NCBI RefSeq assembly: GCF_011516835.1 | Contig: NZ_WOTB01000005.1 | Coordinates: 1-64,000 of the forward strand | Length of the DNA stretch: 64,000 nt | Reading direction: 5' to 3' | From: Acetobacter musti | GTDB taxonomy: Bacteria > Pseudomonadota > Alphaproteobacteria > Acetobacterales > Acetobacteraceae | Shown: one piece after another, positions 55,156 to 63,884 of the stretch | Numbering within the stretch: position 1 is the first letter of the stretch | Layout: the number at the start of each line of letters is the position of its first letter | Made by a program: the position numbers and the translations under genes | The notes under the pieces: generated by a model | What the model was told of the DNA's origin: nothing | The model's input: the letters and a program-made list of their open reading frames with translations, nothing else | The model's database searches: none

Positions 55156-57486
55156 CTAAAAACGTTGTGAAATGCCGGTCAGGATTGTCCGGCGCAGGCC
55201 GTATTGCGGTGCACCGACGCCGATCCCGCTGCCGTCACGCAATTCGTAGCGTTTGTCGAACAGATTGGTCACATCCAGGCGCAGTTGGGTGCGTTTGAGG
55301 AAGGAGACGTGAAACAGATCGTTGAAGCTCTGCACGACGGAGAGATTGAATGTCGCGTATTGCGGGACGGAAGCGCCGTTCGGGGTGAGGCCGTCCATGC
55401 GGAGACCGCTGCCATAGACCATGGTGGCGGACAGGCGCAGCGGGTGGCCGGTTTTGTAGAAGGCGGTGTAACTTCCACCGGCTGACGCGGTCCAGCGCTG
55501 GTCATGGTCGAGGTGAATCCAGCGATGCTGGATATAGGCGAGATCGTCAGGATCGAAATTCCACTGGGCGGTGGTGATGTCTTTACCGATGGCACGGGAC
55601 CAGGCGAAGTTGCCATAGACGCTGAAGGGGCCATGTGAATAATCGGTAGAGAATTCGTATCCGTGCACCTGTCCCCGGCGATAATTGAAAACCGAGAGGA
55701 GGATCGGGGAGCCGAACTGGCCTTCATCGATCAGGTTTTTGGCCAGCTTGACGTACCCGTCGACGGAGGCGTGCCAGCCGGGGAGAAGTTCCTGAGAGAA
55801 ACCGGCATCGAAGTAATGATCACGTTCGGCCTTGACCGTGGTGTTCTGAAAAGTGCCGGGTGCACCGGAGGTGTTGGCGAATTTGTTCAGCTGGGTCGAC
55901 CCGATCAGCTCGAAGGGTGGCGGCGTGAAATAGCGGGAATAGCCGATGTGGAAAGCGCCGCCATGCCAGGGCTGATAAACGATATTGAGGCGGGGGCTGA
56001 CCTGTTTTGAATGAGTGTATTCATCCACGCCGTCAAAACGCAGGCCGTAATTGATGGTCAGTCCTTTCACGGGACGCCATTCGTCCTGTGCGTAGAGGCC
56101 GTAGACCCAGCCGGTGCGGCCGGTGCCGTCATGGATGCTGACGGTCTGGCCGTCATACACGGCGTTTCCGTCTTCATCTGTTCCGGTCTGCTGATAGACG
56201 GTTGAGTCGGATTTTGAAATCGTCCGTTCAACATAGGCCTGATATCCGAAACGGACGGTATGGTGCGGGTCGGCACGCCAGGTGACGTCGCTCTGCGAGC
56301 CGGATGAGAAGACGGAGCGCTGGGCGCGCTGAGCCATGCCGTTATAGACGAGTTCGCCGAGCGGATCGGGGGAGTAGCCGAGGGAGCTGTAGCGGACAAT
56401 TGCCGAACTTTGCAGACTGAATTTACCCATTTCTTTCTGGAGCGACAGAATACCGAAATCGGTAATCTGCCTCTGGCGTTCATTCAGACTGGCGCTGTCA
56501 ACACTGCCATAGACCTGCTGCGCGAGGGCGCTGTCGAGGAAGGATGGATTGGCAAACTGTCTTTGCTGCCCAGGATTGTTCGGAAGCTGATATTCGGCGC
56601 TGGAGACGCCGGCTGTCAGGCTGATGCGGGTGTTCTCATCAGCCGTGTAACGCAGATGGCCGAGGAAGTGATACTGGTTGCTCAGGTCATGCAGCGCGTT
56701 GAATTTCGGGGTCGGGTTTTCAATGCCGACGCGGTCATGCACGAAATCCGCCGTGGCGAAGTAGTCCCATTTCCCGGTATGTCCGCCGTACTGGGCAGAG
56801 GGGAAAAAGTAATCGCGGGCGCCGCCGTAAACGGAGGCTTCGCCACCGGGGTCGGCGCTGCCGTTTTTGGTGGTGATATCGATCACGGCGGCCTGAAGAA
56901 AGCCGTATTCACCCGGCAGCGCGCCGGTTGTCATCGACATGGAGTGAGCGAAACGGGTCATCAGGGCCTGACCAAACACGCTCATGCCTTCGGGGAGCAT
57001 GACGCCGTCGAGGCGGAACTGCACTTCATTATGATCGCCGCGCACATGGATCTGGCCGTAGCTGTCCTGAGCGACGCCGGGGGCCTGGAGCAGGACAGCG
57101 TTCAGCGGGGCGTTGTCGCCACCGGGGATTTTCTCGATATCACTGCGGGAGAAGCGATAGATCGTGGCGCCCGTCGCGGGCTGCAGGGCAGCGCGCTGGC
57201 GGTCGAGGCGTGCGTTGACGACAATGTGCTCTTCATTGGACAGAGAGTCTTCGATTCCGGCCTGGTTCGTCTGGAAGGAGGAACGGGCGTCGGTTGTTTC
57301 CGTTTCTTTCTCTTTTGTCTTTGCCGGAGTTTTTTTCAGCGTCTTCGTATCCGTAACTGCGCCGGGGGCTTCCGTGGCTGTGTCGGAAGCGGGTACCTGA
57401 GCAGCGGCGCAGGCCGGGACGGCGGGGATCAGGGCGGAGCTGACGAGAAGGAGTGTCAGGAGCCGCAGGTGTTGAGGCGATGGCAT
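55156..57486 (-). CDS. TonB-dependent receptor, possibly zinc-regulated
   Basis: This is a complete outer-membrane receptor of 776 residues. A signal peptide (to about residue 28, ending ACAAA) is followed by a Lys/Thr/Glu-rich linker (about 47-67), a TonB box IVVNA (88-92), the plug (ATIYRFSRSDIEKIPGGDNAPLNAVLLQAPGV, then QIHVRGDHNEVQFRLDGVMLPEG) and a 22-strand barrel ending SQRF with the terminal Phe. It imports a ligand with energy from TonB. A perfect 20-base palindrome resembling a Zur box lies 42 bases upstream, suggesting zinc control, as for ZnuD receptors. It lacks long His-rich loops, so the substrate remains open. Its partner TonB/ExbBD genes are not here. Confidence 0.92.
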   Translation of the reverse strand: MPSPQHLRLLTLLLVSSALIPAVPACAAAQVPASDTATEAPGAVTDTKTLKKTPAKTKEKETETTDARSSFQTNQAGIEDSLSNEEHIVVNARLDRQRAALQPATGATIYRFSRSDIEKIPGGDNAPLNAVLLQAPGVAQDSYGQIHVRGDHNEVQFRLDGVMLPEGMSVFGQALMTRFAHSMSMTTGALPGEYGFLQAAVIDITTKNGSADPGGEASVYGGARDYFFPSAQYGGHTGKWDYFATADFVHDRVGIENPTPKFNALHDLSNQYHFLGHLRYTADENTRISLTAGVSSAEYQLPNNPGQQRQFANPSFLDSALAQQVYGSVDSASLNERQRQITDFGILSLQKEMGKFSLQSSAIVRYSSLGYSPDPLGELVYNGMAQRAQRSVFSSGSQSDVTWRADPHHTVRFGYQAYVERTISKSDSTVYQQTGTDEDGNAVYDGQTVSIHDGTGRTGWVYGLYAQDEWRPVKGLTINYGLRFDGVDEYTHSKQVSPRLNIVYQPWHGGAFHIGYSRYFTPPPFELIGSTQLNKFANTSGAPGTFQNTTVKAERDHYFDAGFSQELLPGWHASVDGYVKLAKNLIDEGQFGSPILLSVFNYRRGQVHGYEFSTDYSHGPFSVYGNFAWSRAIGKDITTAQWNFDPDDLAYIQHRWIHLDHDQRWTASAGGSYTAFYKTGHPLRLSATMVYGSGLRMDGLTPNGASVPQYATFNLSVVQSFNDLFHVSFLKRTQLRLDVTNLFDKRYELRDGSGIGVGAPQYGLRRTILTGISQRF

Positions 57487-57528
57487 AGAAGGCGGTTCCG
57501 GTCGTGGTAATCCGGAGCTGTTCTACAA

Positions 57529-57548
57529 TGATATGTTATAACATATCA
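57529..57548. promoter_or_regulatory. Perfect palindrome, probable Zur operator
   Basis: TGATATGTTATAACATATCA is self-complementary over all 20 bases and contains ATGTTATAACAT, the core of zinc-uptake regulator (Zur) sites in many alphaproteobacteria. It stands 42 bases before the receptor start, right for repression. Assignment to Zur is from motif similarity only. Confidence 0.65.
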
Positions 57549-58496
57549 ACTGCTTTTTGCACGGAAGTGAAACGATTTTCGGTGAGACGCCGATTCCTGT
57601 GTTCATGGCGGTTCCCTTTAAGACCGGCCCCGGGAGGGAAAGTTTTCCAGACAGGTCGGGGTGGTCTGAGCGGTCATCACAGATTGTTTCTGGCGGACTG
57701 AAGAAGTGGCATGTTGCCGGGAGGGCCGGACGGATGAGTGGAGTGCGCTGAGGGTGATTGCGGAATGGCATGACGGGGTTCCGGATGTGGCTGATCGGTG
57801 AGTGAACCTGTCTCCGGTTCGGCGATGGACAATTTTTTTGTCCAAAGAGGATTGGTTCAGTCCGGGGACGGAAGGAATTCCAGAGAGTTCCGGACAAATA
57901 TGGTTCGGGAGTGGAATGGTTTTTTGGGGGAGCTGGAAAGAGTGGCGAGAGGCCGCCGAAACAGAAATCCTGACAGGTTGAGTCGTGGCTGCGCTGTCTT
58001 CTTTGCTCGGGTTCTGCGCTGCGGGCAGAGGGTGTTTGAAATGATGATGCTGTCTCTGGCGCGGCAGGTGATGAGCGGAGCGTTGGGGAGAACTGAGGCC
58101 TCGGACCGGGCTTCGGATTTACGGTTGGGCATCGGCGGGGTCCGGAGCTCTGTCAGCCATTGGATCGAGGGGAGTAGTTGAGCAGGCGTTGTGTCATCAG
58201 GGGGAAGGAATGGTTTGGGGGTGTCCTTTCGTCTGCTGCCGATCCTTGCGGGCGATTCCGGATATTCTGTTGCGTGCCGGGTTGTTTGCAGAGGACGGTC
58301 TCTTTGTTTCCGGCCGGAGGTGTCGGGGCTTCGGGACTGTATCTTTACCGTGAGCGTTACGGATATCGCTGAAACGGAAAAGGCTTATGCTTTAAGGGCT
58401 GTTTTCAGTGAAATTGTTTGCATGTGGTGCGAACATATATGAGCGGGTTTTCGGGGTCCTGCCCCTGCAAAGGGGCGTGGCCCTTTTGATTACGGT
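57549..58496. other. About 950 bases without a supportable gene
   Basis: A plus-strand frame (57798-58181) starts MSEPVSGSAMDNFFVQ and is rich in Arg, Gly and Ser; it matches no family and is probably chance. 58440-58496 carries a degraded repeat core (TTTTCGGGGTCCTGCCCCTG) abutting the IS relic. The region looks like decayed or insertion-prone DNA. Confidence 0.4.
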
Positions 58497-59481
58497 TTAG
58501 AGTGCTTTTCAAACCGTGAACTGAGCGCTTTGAGGCAGATGAGTACGCAGGCGATGAGCGTGAAGGCAAGATGAATGTCGGCATGTCTTTCGGAGCGGAC
58601 GGCGAGGCAACGGAAGCGGGCGATGCGGTGCCTGATGCCTCGTTGCGTGCCGGCGGCGCGGCAGCGCCGATAGTCGTATCCCTTGTCGGCATGGAGCTTT
58701 GCGGGACGATGTTTCGGGCGGACGGGCTTAACCCGGAAGGCGGGGATCGCATCGGGCAGGGGTTCGGGCATCCGGCTGTCATGGGCGCTGGCGCCGAGAG
58801 CAGGACGGTCAGCGGAATACCCTGTCGGTCAGTGACGACGTGACGCTTTGAGCCCGGTTTGCCACGATCCGTCGGGTCTGGATTGCTCGCCTCCCCCCCC
58901 TTTTTTTGGCGTTTGTATATTTTGCAAATACAGATGGGATGGCTTTTCAGGGCTTTGCCCCGAACCCCACAAAGGGGCACAGCCCCTTTGATCCCAACCT
59001 GTTAAATTAAATGGGTGAAGGGATCTGCGATCCCTTCCGGGTGCAGGGCAGAGCCCTGCTTTGTCTCCTGTTTGCAAAATACATAAACGCTTTTTTTTTG
59101 CAGGAATGGACGAGTTGTCCATGCAGACCCGGCTCCGGTCGATCAGGCCCGCGCAGTGCAGACGCGTCAGCAACTCACGGTGCAGTTTCGCCCATACGCC
59201 GGCCTCCTGCCAGTCGCGCAGAGGGCGCTAGCAGCTCACGCCCGGGCCGCACTCCTTCCCGCGCGGCAGAATCTCCCACGGAATGCCTGTCAGAAGAACG
59301 AACAGAATCGGTAAGCGCCGCGCGGTCGGGCACTCGCGGGCGTCCACCTTTCGGGCGCACAGAAACGACGGGCAGGAGCGGTTCGATCACTACTCGCAGA
59401 GCATCGGAAACAAGAGGGCTGGCCATGCCTCCCATCACCTGTCCTTCACCAAAGTACATGGGGTTTTGAAAGGCGCTCTAA
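58497..59481 (-). mobile_element. Degenerate IS5-family element interrupted by a MITE-like repeat
   Basis: Imperfect terminal repeats TTAGAGTGCTTTTCAAACC (58497) and GGTTTTGAAAGGCGCTCTAA (59462-59481) bound it. On the minus strand the transposase is spread over different frames: N-terminal LVSDALRVVIEPLLPVVSVRPKGGRPRVPDRAAL near 59420, MLTRLHCAGLIDRSRVCMDNSSIPAKK near 59173-59095, then after the repeat DPTDRGKPGSKRHVVTDRQGIPL near 58875 and KLHADKGYDYRRCRAAGTQRGIRHRIARFR near 58690. The order is that of an IS5 DDE transposase, with several frameshifts, so it is dead. Confidence 0.8.
58909..59090 (+). repeat. MITE-like element, complete copy (182 bp) inside the IS relic
   Basis: Terminal inverted repeats are GCGTTTGTATATTTTGCAAA (58909 on) and, at the right, TTTGCAAAATACATAAACGC (59071-59090). 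The body has the palindromic core GGGCTTTGCCCC, CACAAAGGGGCACAGCCCC and GGATCTGCGATCCC stems, with no ORF. It splits the IS5 transposase at its Lys-rich PAKKG codons, within a run of T; the flanking T-runs may hide a short duplication. Confidence 0.75.
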
Positions 59482-59555
59482 GTCAAAAGGGGTGAAAAGA
59501 TCCGCGCCCCCTTCCGGGTGCAGAGCGGAGCCCTGCTCACTCCCCAAAAAGAAAG

Positions 59556-59711
59556 GCGTTTGTATATTTTGCAAATACAGACGAAATAGCTTTTCAGGGC
59601 TTTGCCCCGAACCCCACAAAGGGACACAGTCCCTTTGATCCCGGTTTGTTAAATTAAATGGGTGAAAGGCTGCGCCCTGCTTTGTCTCCTGTTTGCGAAA
59701 TACATAAACGC
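59556..59711 (+). repeat. MITE-like element, second complete copy (156 bp)
   Basis: It shares the terminal repeats of the 58909 copy (GCGTTTGTATATTTTGCAAA and, at the right, GCGAAATACATAAACGC) and the same core GGGCTTTGCCCCGAACCCCA. It lacks about 26 bases in the right half around the GGATCTGCGATCCC stem. The two copies are 466 bases apart in the same orientation. Confidence 0.75.
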
Positions 59712-59800
59712 CTGAATAAAAGTATCATTATGTGAAGCGCAGCTTCGCGTGATGGTCTCTTCCGGGGACAGGGCAGCGGTGGCATGTTCTTTTCGGAATA

Positions 59801-59835
59801 AAAAACGGACCGGAGGGAGTGCCTGCCGGCCCGGT
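59801..59835 (-). terminator. Probable terminator of the cytochrome c peroxidase gene
   Basis: On the minus strand a stem built from CCGGGCCGGCAGG and CCCTCCGGTCCG is followed by TTTTTTATT. It lies about 30 bases after the stop. Confidence 0.65.
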
Positions 59836-59863
59836 TTCGGGTGATGTGCTGTGAAGCGCCGGG

Positions 59864-61288
59864 TTATTCTGCGGACGCGTCGAGTTTGTCGATCGGGGTG
59901 CCTTTGTATTTGCCGGTCAGGGTTTTCAGGAACGCGGTGATGTCGCTGACGTCCTGATCGGAGATATTCTCGTCAGGGGTCTGGTATTTCGCCATCTCGC
60001 GGACGGCCTGTTCCAGTGTTGTTGCGCTGCCGTCATGGAACCAGGGGCCGGTCAGGGCGACGTTGCGCAGGGTCGGGATCAGGAAGCGGGAGCGATCGAG
60101 CGGGTCGTGGGTGATGGCTTCGCGGCCGTCGTCGGCGTCGGTGAATTTACCGCCGCGGGCTTTGAAGTAATCGCCTTCAAGGCCCATGACCTCCATGGCG
60201 CCGCCGCCCATATCCGGGCCGCTGTGGCAGCCGGAGCAGCCGATGGCCTTGAAGCGCTCGTAGCCGCGTTTTTCCTGGTCGCTGAGGGCGGTTTTGTCGC
60301 CTTTCAGATACAGATCGAAGCGGCTGTCGGGCGTGATCAGGGTTTTTTCGTATTCGGCGATGGCGTCGGTGATCGTGTTCTGGCCCACCGGCTGTCCGGG
60401 ATAGATGCGCTCGAATGCCGCGGCGTAATCCGGGTCGGCGGTCAGTTTCGCGGCGACATCGTTCCAGTCATGCGAGCCCATTTCGACGGGGTTCATGACC
60501 GGGCCGGCGGCCTGATCGGCGAGGGTTTTCGCGCGGCCGTTCCAGAACTGCACGACGTTGTAGACGGAATTATAGACCGTCGGCACGTTGATCGGGCCTT
60601 TCTGGCCGTGGATTCCGGTCGCTGTTGTCAGGTTGTCGACGCCGCCCTTGTCCAGGCCGTGGCAGCTGGCGCAGTTCAGGGTGCCGTCACCGGACAGGCG
60701 TTTGTCGAAGAACAGTTTCTGGCCGAGAGCGACCTTGTCGGCGCTGACGGGCCAGCTTTCCGGGATCGGCTGCACGGGTTCGGTGGTGAATTCCGGCGCG
60801 ACGTCTCTGGCCACGTAATGTTTGCGGCGTTCGTCGTTGACCCAGTTCAGCACGGTCTGGCGCTGGGTTTCTGACAGATGGGCGTGCCAGTGCATCAGCA
60901 GATACATCGATGGCGGCATCCGGTTCTGACGGATGACTTCCTCGATGCGGGACAGTTCTTCCTCGGTCGGCGCCTCGCCTTTCTGGAAGGCGGCGATCAC
61001 CGGCTCCAGGCGGAAATGCCGGAGGCCCTGGTCGAGATCGCGCTGCATGAGCTGCGAAGCGACCGGCAGGTGGAAATAGAACGGAAGATCAGCGCCTTTT
61101 GTATGACAGTAGTCACACCGGGCTTCGTGGATCACCTCGAACGCGGCTTTTGCCGCGGCATTGTTCTGTGTCGGAGACTCTGCTGCGAGTTTCGGTCCGC
61201 CCGCATGATCAAAACGTGTCAGATACGCGACAGTACCGCCATAGACGATAAGCCCTGCCCCCGCGATCCCCAGAATAACGCCCTTCAC
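59864..61288 (-). CDS. Tri-haem cytochrome c peroxidase (YhjA-like)
   Basis: This is a periplasmic, membrane-anchored enzyme of 474 residues that reduces hydrogen peroxide. One N-terminal helix (about 4-23, VILGIAGAGLIVYGGTVAYL) serves as anchor. Three CxxCH haem sites are present: CDYCH (58-62), CASCH (206-210) and CSGCH (351-355). Classic CcpA-type enzymes have only the last two; an extra N-terminal haem domain is characteristic of YhjA, which takes electrons from quinol. Near the last haem lie VMNPVEMGS and FLIPTLRNVALTGPWFHDGS, typical of the family. It is a single gene, and links to the quinol-based respiration implied by cydAB. Confidence 0.92.
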   Translation of the reverse strand: MKGVILGIAGAGLIVYGGTVAYLTRFDHAGGPKLAAESPTQNNAAAKAAFEVIHEARCDYCHTKGADLPFYFHLPVASQLMQRDLDQGLRHFRLEPVIAAFQKGEAPTEEELSRIEEVIRQNRMPPSMYLLMHWHAHLSETQRQTVLNWVNDERRKHYVARDVAPEFTTEPVQPIPESWPVSADKVALGQKLFFDKRLSGDGTLNCASCHGLDKGGVDNLTTATGIHGQKGPINVPTVYNSVYNVVQFWNGRAKTLADQAAGPVMNPVEMGSHDWNDVAAKLTADPDYAAAFERIYPGQPVGQNTITDAIAEYEKTLITPDSRFDLYLKGDKTALSDQEKRGYERFKAIGCSGCHSGPDMGGGAMEVMGLEGDYFKARGGKFTDADDGREAITHDPLDRSRFLIPTLRNVALTGPWFHDGSATTLEQAVREMAKYQTPDENISDQDVSDITAFLKTLTGKYKGTPIDKLDASAE

Positions 61289-61400
61289 TCATATCCTCCG
61301 GTCAATGATGTCATGCTCCGTTCCTGAGCACATCCGGTCATTCTGTCAAAGTTATTATTTTTTCCCGCGGACCGCCCGCGACCGCCGTTTCTGTCTGGAA

Positions 61401-62357
61401 TCAGACGTCCGGGGCGTCTTTTAGCCTGCTCCGGGCGATCGTCACATAATCAGGATCAATTTCGATTCCGATTCCGCGCGATCCGGTTTTCTGAGCGGCG
61501 AGCAGCGTCGTTCCGGTTCCCATGAACGGGTCGAGCACCACGGCGCCGGCGCGGCCGTGGAGCTGAATGCACAGTTCCGGCAGGCGGACGGGGAAGGTTC
61601 CCGGGTGATTGAATTTCTGCTCCCGGTCACGGACGGTCTCGTACGGCACGAACCAGGTGTCGCCCCGGCAGCGGCGGTCCTGGGCGTGACCGCGCCGGGC
61701 GATGTTGCTCTTGTCCTTGAACGGCACGCCGGCGCCCAGACGGTCGAGACGGACGTCGCCGTTCAGAGTCAGATGAAAAAGGTGTTCGTGGTTGCGATTG
61801 AGATACCGGCCGCTGTTGACTGGCTTGAAATGGCCGAACGAATCATCCGGGACGGCGATCGATTTGACCCAGGAGATATGATTCTGCAGCGCGAAGAGGG
61901 CGCGCAGCCGCACGACCAGTTCGAACGGCAGCCAGGGCTCGGCCGAGGTTCCGGCGATATTGAGGAAAAATGACCCGTCCGGGCGCAGGACGCGCCGCAG
62001 GGCGGTCGCGATTTCGACCATCCAGTCGAGATAATCGTTTTCCGATCGCCGGTCCTGATAGGAGCGGTAGCCGAGGCCGATATTGTACGGCGGGGATGTG
62101 ACGATGACATCCACCGATTCCGGCTTCATCCGCCGCAGGACGCGCAGGCAGTCGCCCTGAATGATTTCCTGCCGGCCGATATGGTAGCGTCTGACACGGG
62201 CGCGGGCGGCGGGAGGGGCCGCCTGTCCGGCGATATTTTCTGACGTCGTGATATTCTCAGGCCCGCTGATATTCCCGGACCCGGTCTCCGCGACAGGCCT
62301 GATATCTGCGACGCAGGCTGTCCGCTTCACGCACTCCGCGCCGCGGCGAGGCGCCAC
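61401..62357 (-). CDS. Site-specific DNA methyltransferase (beta-type, N4-cytosine or N6-adenine)
   Basis: The 318-residue product methylates DNA. The catalytic motif TSPPYN (87-92) comes first and the SAM motif DPFMGTGTTLLAA (about 276-288) follows, the beta-class order. Serine before PPY is commoner in N4-cytosine enzymes, but the group also includes N6-adenine types. It lacks the C-terminal RAMA-type extension of CcrM. About 55 N-terminal residues are unconserved, with NISGPENITTSENIAG, so the true start may be later. It overlaps the Tim44-like gene by 31 bases and no restriction gene adjoins. Confidence 0.85.
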   Translation of the reverse strand: MAPRRGAECVKRTACVADIRPVAETGSGNISGPENITTSENIAGQAAPPAARARVRRYHIGRQEIIQGDCLRVLRRMKPESVDVIVTSPPYNIGLGYRSYQDRRSENDYLDWMVEIATALRRVLRPDGSFFLNIAGTSAEPWLPFELVVRLRALFALQNHISWVKSIAVPDDSFGHFKPVNSGRYLNRNHEHLFHLTLNGDVRLDRLGAGVPFKDKSNIARRGHAQDRRCRGDTWFVPYETVRDREQKFNHPGTFPVRLPELCIQLHGRAGAVVLDPFMGTGTTLLAAQKTGSRGIGIEIDPDYVTIARSRLKDAPDV

Positions 62358-63016
62358 GATGAGCCGGAGACGCCGATGAGGCGCTCGAACGTCCAGAGAT
62401 CGGAGAACTCGGTTACGGCGTCCGTTCCGGTGACGGGCTTTCCGTCCGGACCGAGGGTCATGCTGATCTGATCGGAGACGATCCGGGCGTCGATGGCGGC
62501 GGCGGTGCCCGCGGCGACGTCTTCGATCCGCACGTCCTCGATGGCGATGCTGTTGATGGCGCGGATTTCGCTTTTCTGCACCTCGCTGGCGGCATCGCGG
62601 GCGGTGATCGCGGCGTCGAACGCGGTGAAGGCGGCGGGGGTGAGACGCTCGCGCAGGACGTTACGGTCGCCGGCGGCATAGGCGGTCACGACCTGGCGGA
62701 AGGCGCCGTCAACGCCGGTCAGGAACTGCTGCGGGGTGAAGCCGCGTTCTTTCGTGGCGAGCAGGGCGAGTTGCTGACCGACGCGGGTTCCGGGAGCGGG
62801 GATGTCGAATTTCGGGGATGAGGGCGGCTCGGCCCGGCCTTCGATCACCGGTCCTTCGGCTTCTCTCGGCGCGGGCGTGGGAACCGGCATGGGCTGGAAG
62901 CCGACTTTTTTGCCGAGCACGCTGCGCAGTCGCAGCGCGAGGAACGCGGCGATCAGAGCGAAGATAACAATGTCGACCGGAAACCGGCCGAAGGAACCGT
63001 CCATCTGCGATGCCAC
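62327..63016 (-). CDS. Tim44-like domain protein
   Basis: The product has 229 residues. An N-terminal membrane helix (PVDIVIFALIAAFLALRLRSVLG, about 13-35) is followed by a Pro-rich linker (PMPVPTPAPREAEGPVI) and a Tim44-like C-terminal domain (FLTGVDGAFRQVVTAYAAGDRNVLRERLTPAAFTAFDAAI to LWTFER...SSWRLAAARSA). Alphaproteobacterial homologues (TimA) are inner-membrane proteins related to mitochondrial Tim44; their job is not settled. It begins the pair with the overlapping methyltransferase gene. Confidence 0.88.
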   Translation of the reverse strand: MASQMDGSFGRFPVDIVIFALIAAFLALRLRSVLGKKVGFQPMPVPTPAPREAEGPVIEGRAEPPSSPKFDIPAPGTRVGQQLALLATKERGFTPQQFLTGVDGAFRQVVTAYAAGDRNVLRERLTPAAFTAFDAAITARDAASEVQKSEIRAINSIAIEDVRIEDVAAGTAAAIDARIVSDQISMTLGPDGKPVTGTDAVTEFSDLWTFERLIGVSGSSWRLAAARSA

Positions 63017-63290
63017 CCAGATCCGAGATACACAGGGCCGGACAGTCCGGCCCGCTTCATGAAGTACTGATTACGTCTTAAGAGAATAGGCGGCGTGGCG
63101 GCGCCGCGCAATGACCCGTGCCCCGATAAGGGCGGTAAATCCGTCATATCCGCTTCCGTTCATCCGCAGGTCGGGGCGCAGAACGGGGCGCAGGACGGGT
63201 TGCGGAACCGGGCGCCTGTCCTGTGGCTGGCGGGAGGAAGAGCGGGGCAAGGCCACTTTGGTGATTGCACATTATCCGTCCGTTGCTCAT

Positions 63291-63842
63291 ATGCGACATA
63301 TCATGATCGTTCTGAGACACTGCGAAAGCGAATTTAACCGGCTTTTCACCGCGACCCGCCGGGACCCCGGCATTCCGGATCCGCCTTTATCGGAGCATGG
63401 CCACCGGCAGGCTGAGGCTCTGGTGCCGGCGCTGGCGGGGGAGAAGATCGACCGCATCATCGTCTCTCCGTTCACCCGGACGCTGCAGACGGCGGCGCCG
63501 CTCGCGCAGGCGCTGGGGGTGAAGCCGGTGGTGCATCCGCTGATCCGCGAGCGGGCGGCGTTCTCCTGCGATGTGGGTTCGCCGCCGGCGCGGCTGGCGC
63601 TGGCCTGGCCGGAGCTGGATTTTTCGGGGCTGGCGGAGACGTGGTGGACCACCGGCATCGAGACGCCGGAGGAAGTGGAGGAGCGGGCGGCGATTTTCCG
63701 GACCGAGATGAGCGCGAGCCCGGTCTGGCGGAAGACGCTGGTGGTCAGTCACTGGGGGTTTCTGATCGCACTGACGGCGGCCAGCATGGAGAATGGCAGC
63801 TGGCGGCGCATCGATCCGACGAAGCCGCTGCCTGCGGTCTGA
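63291..63842 (+). CDS. Histidine phosphatase family protein
   Basis: The 183-residue product has the phosphoglycerate-mutase/acid-phosphatase core: LRHCESEFN with the phospho-accepting His10, where the usual RHG reads RHC, then RIIVSPFTRTLQTAAPLA and the second His in TLVVSHWGF. I chose the ATG at 63291 because homology starts there; the frame back to 63111 is basic and non-homologous. It is cytoplasmic, and the substrate is unknown. It is divergent from the Tim44-like gene across 274 bases. Confidence 0.87.
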   Translation: MRHIMIVLRHCESEFNRLFTATRRDPGIPDPPLSEHGHRQAEALVPALAGEKIDRIIVSPFTRTLQTAAPLAQALGVKPVVHPLIRERAAFSCDVGSPPARLALAWPELDFSGLAETWWTTGIETPEEVEERAAIFRTEMSASPVWRKTLVVSHWGFLIALTAASMENGSWRRIDPTKPLPAV

Positions 63843-63884
63843 GCCGGGCGGGTTGCCGGGTCCGGGGCGGATGAGCGGCCGGGG

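Larger units (their letters stand above)
59482..59863. other. Gap holding repeat copies and a terminator
   Basis: 59482-59550 is a body-only fragment of the MITE-like repeat (GTGAAAAGATCCGCGC...GGAGCCCTGC). It is followed by a full copy at 59556-59711 and the peroxidase gene's terminator. No gene is present. Confidence 0.55.

Noticed and set aside
57798..58181. 127-codon plus-strand frame between the TonB receptor and the IS relic
   Set aside because: Skewed composition, no family motifs and location in decayed, repeat-bearing DNA make a real gene unlikely.
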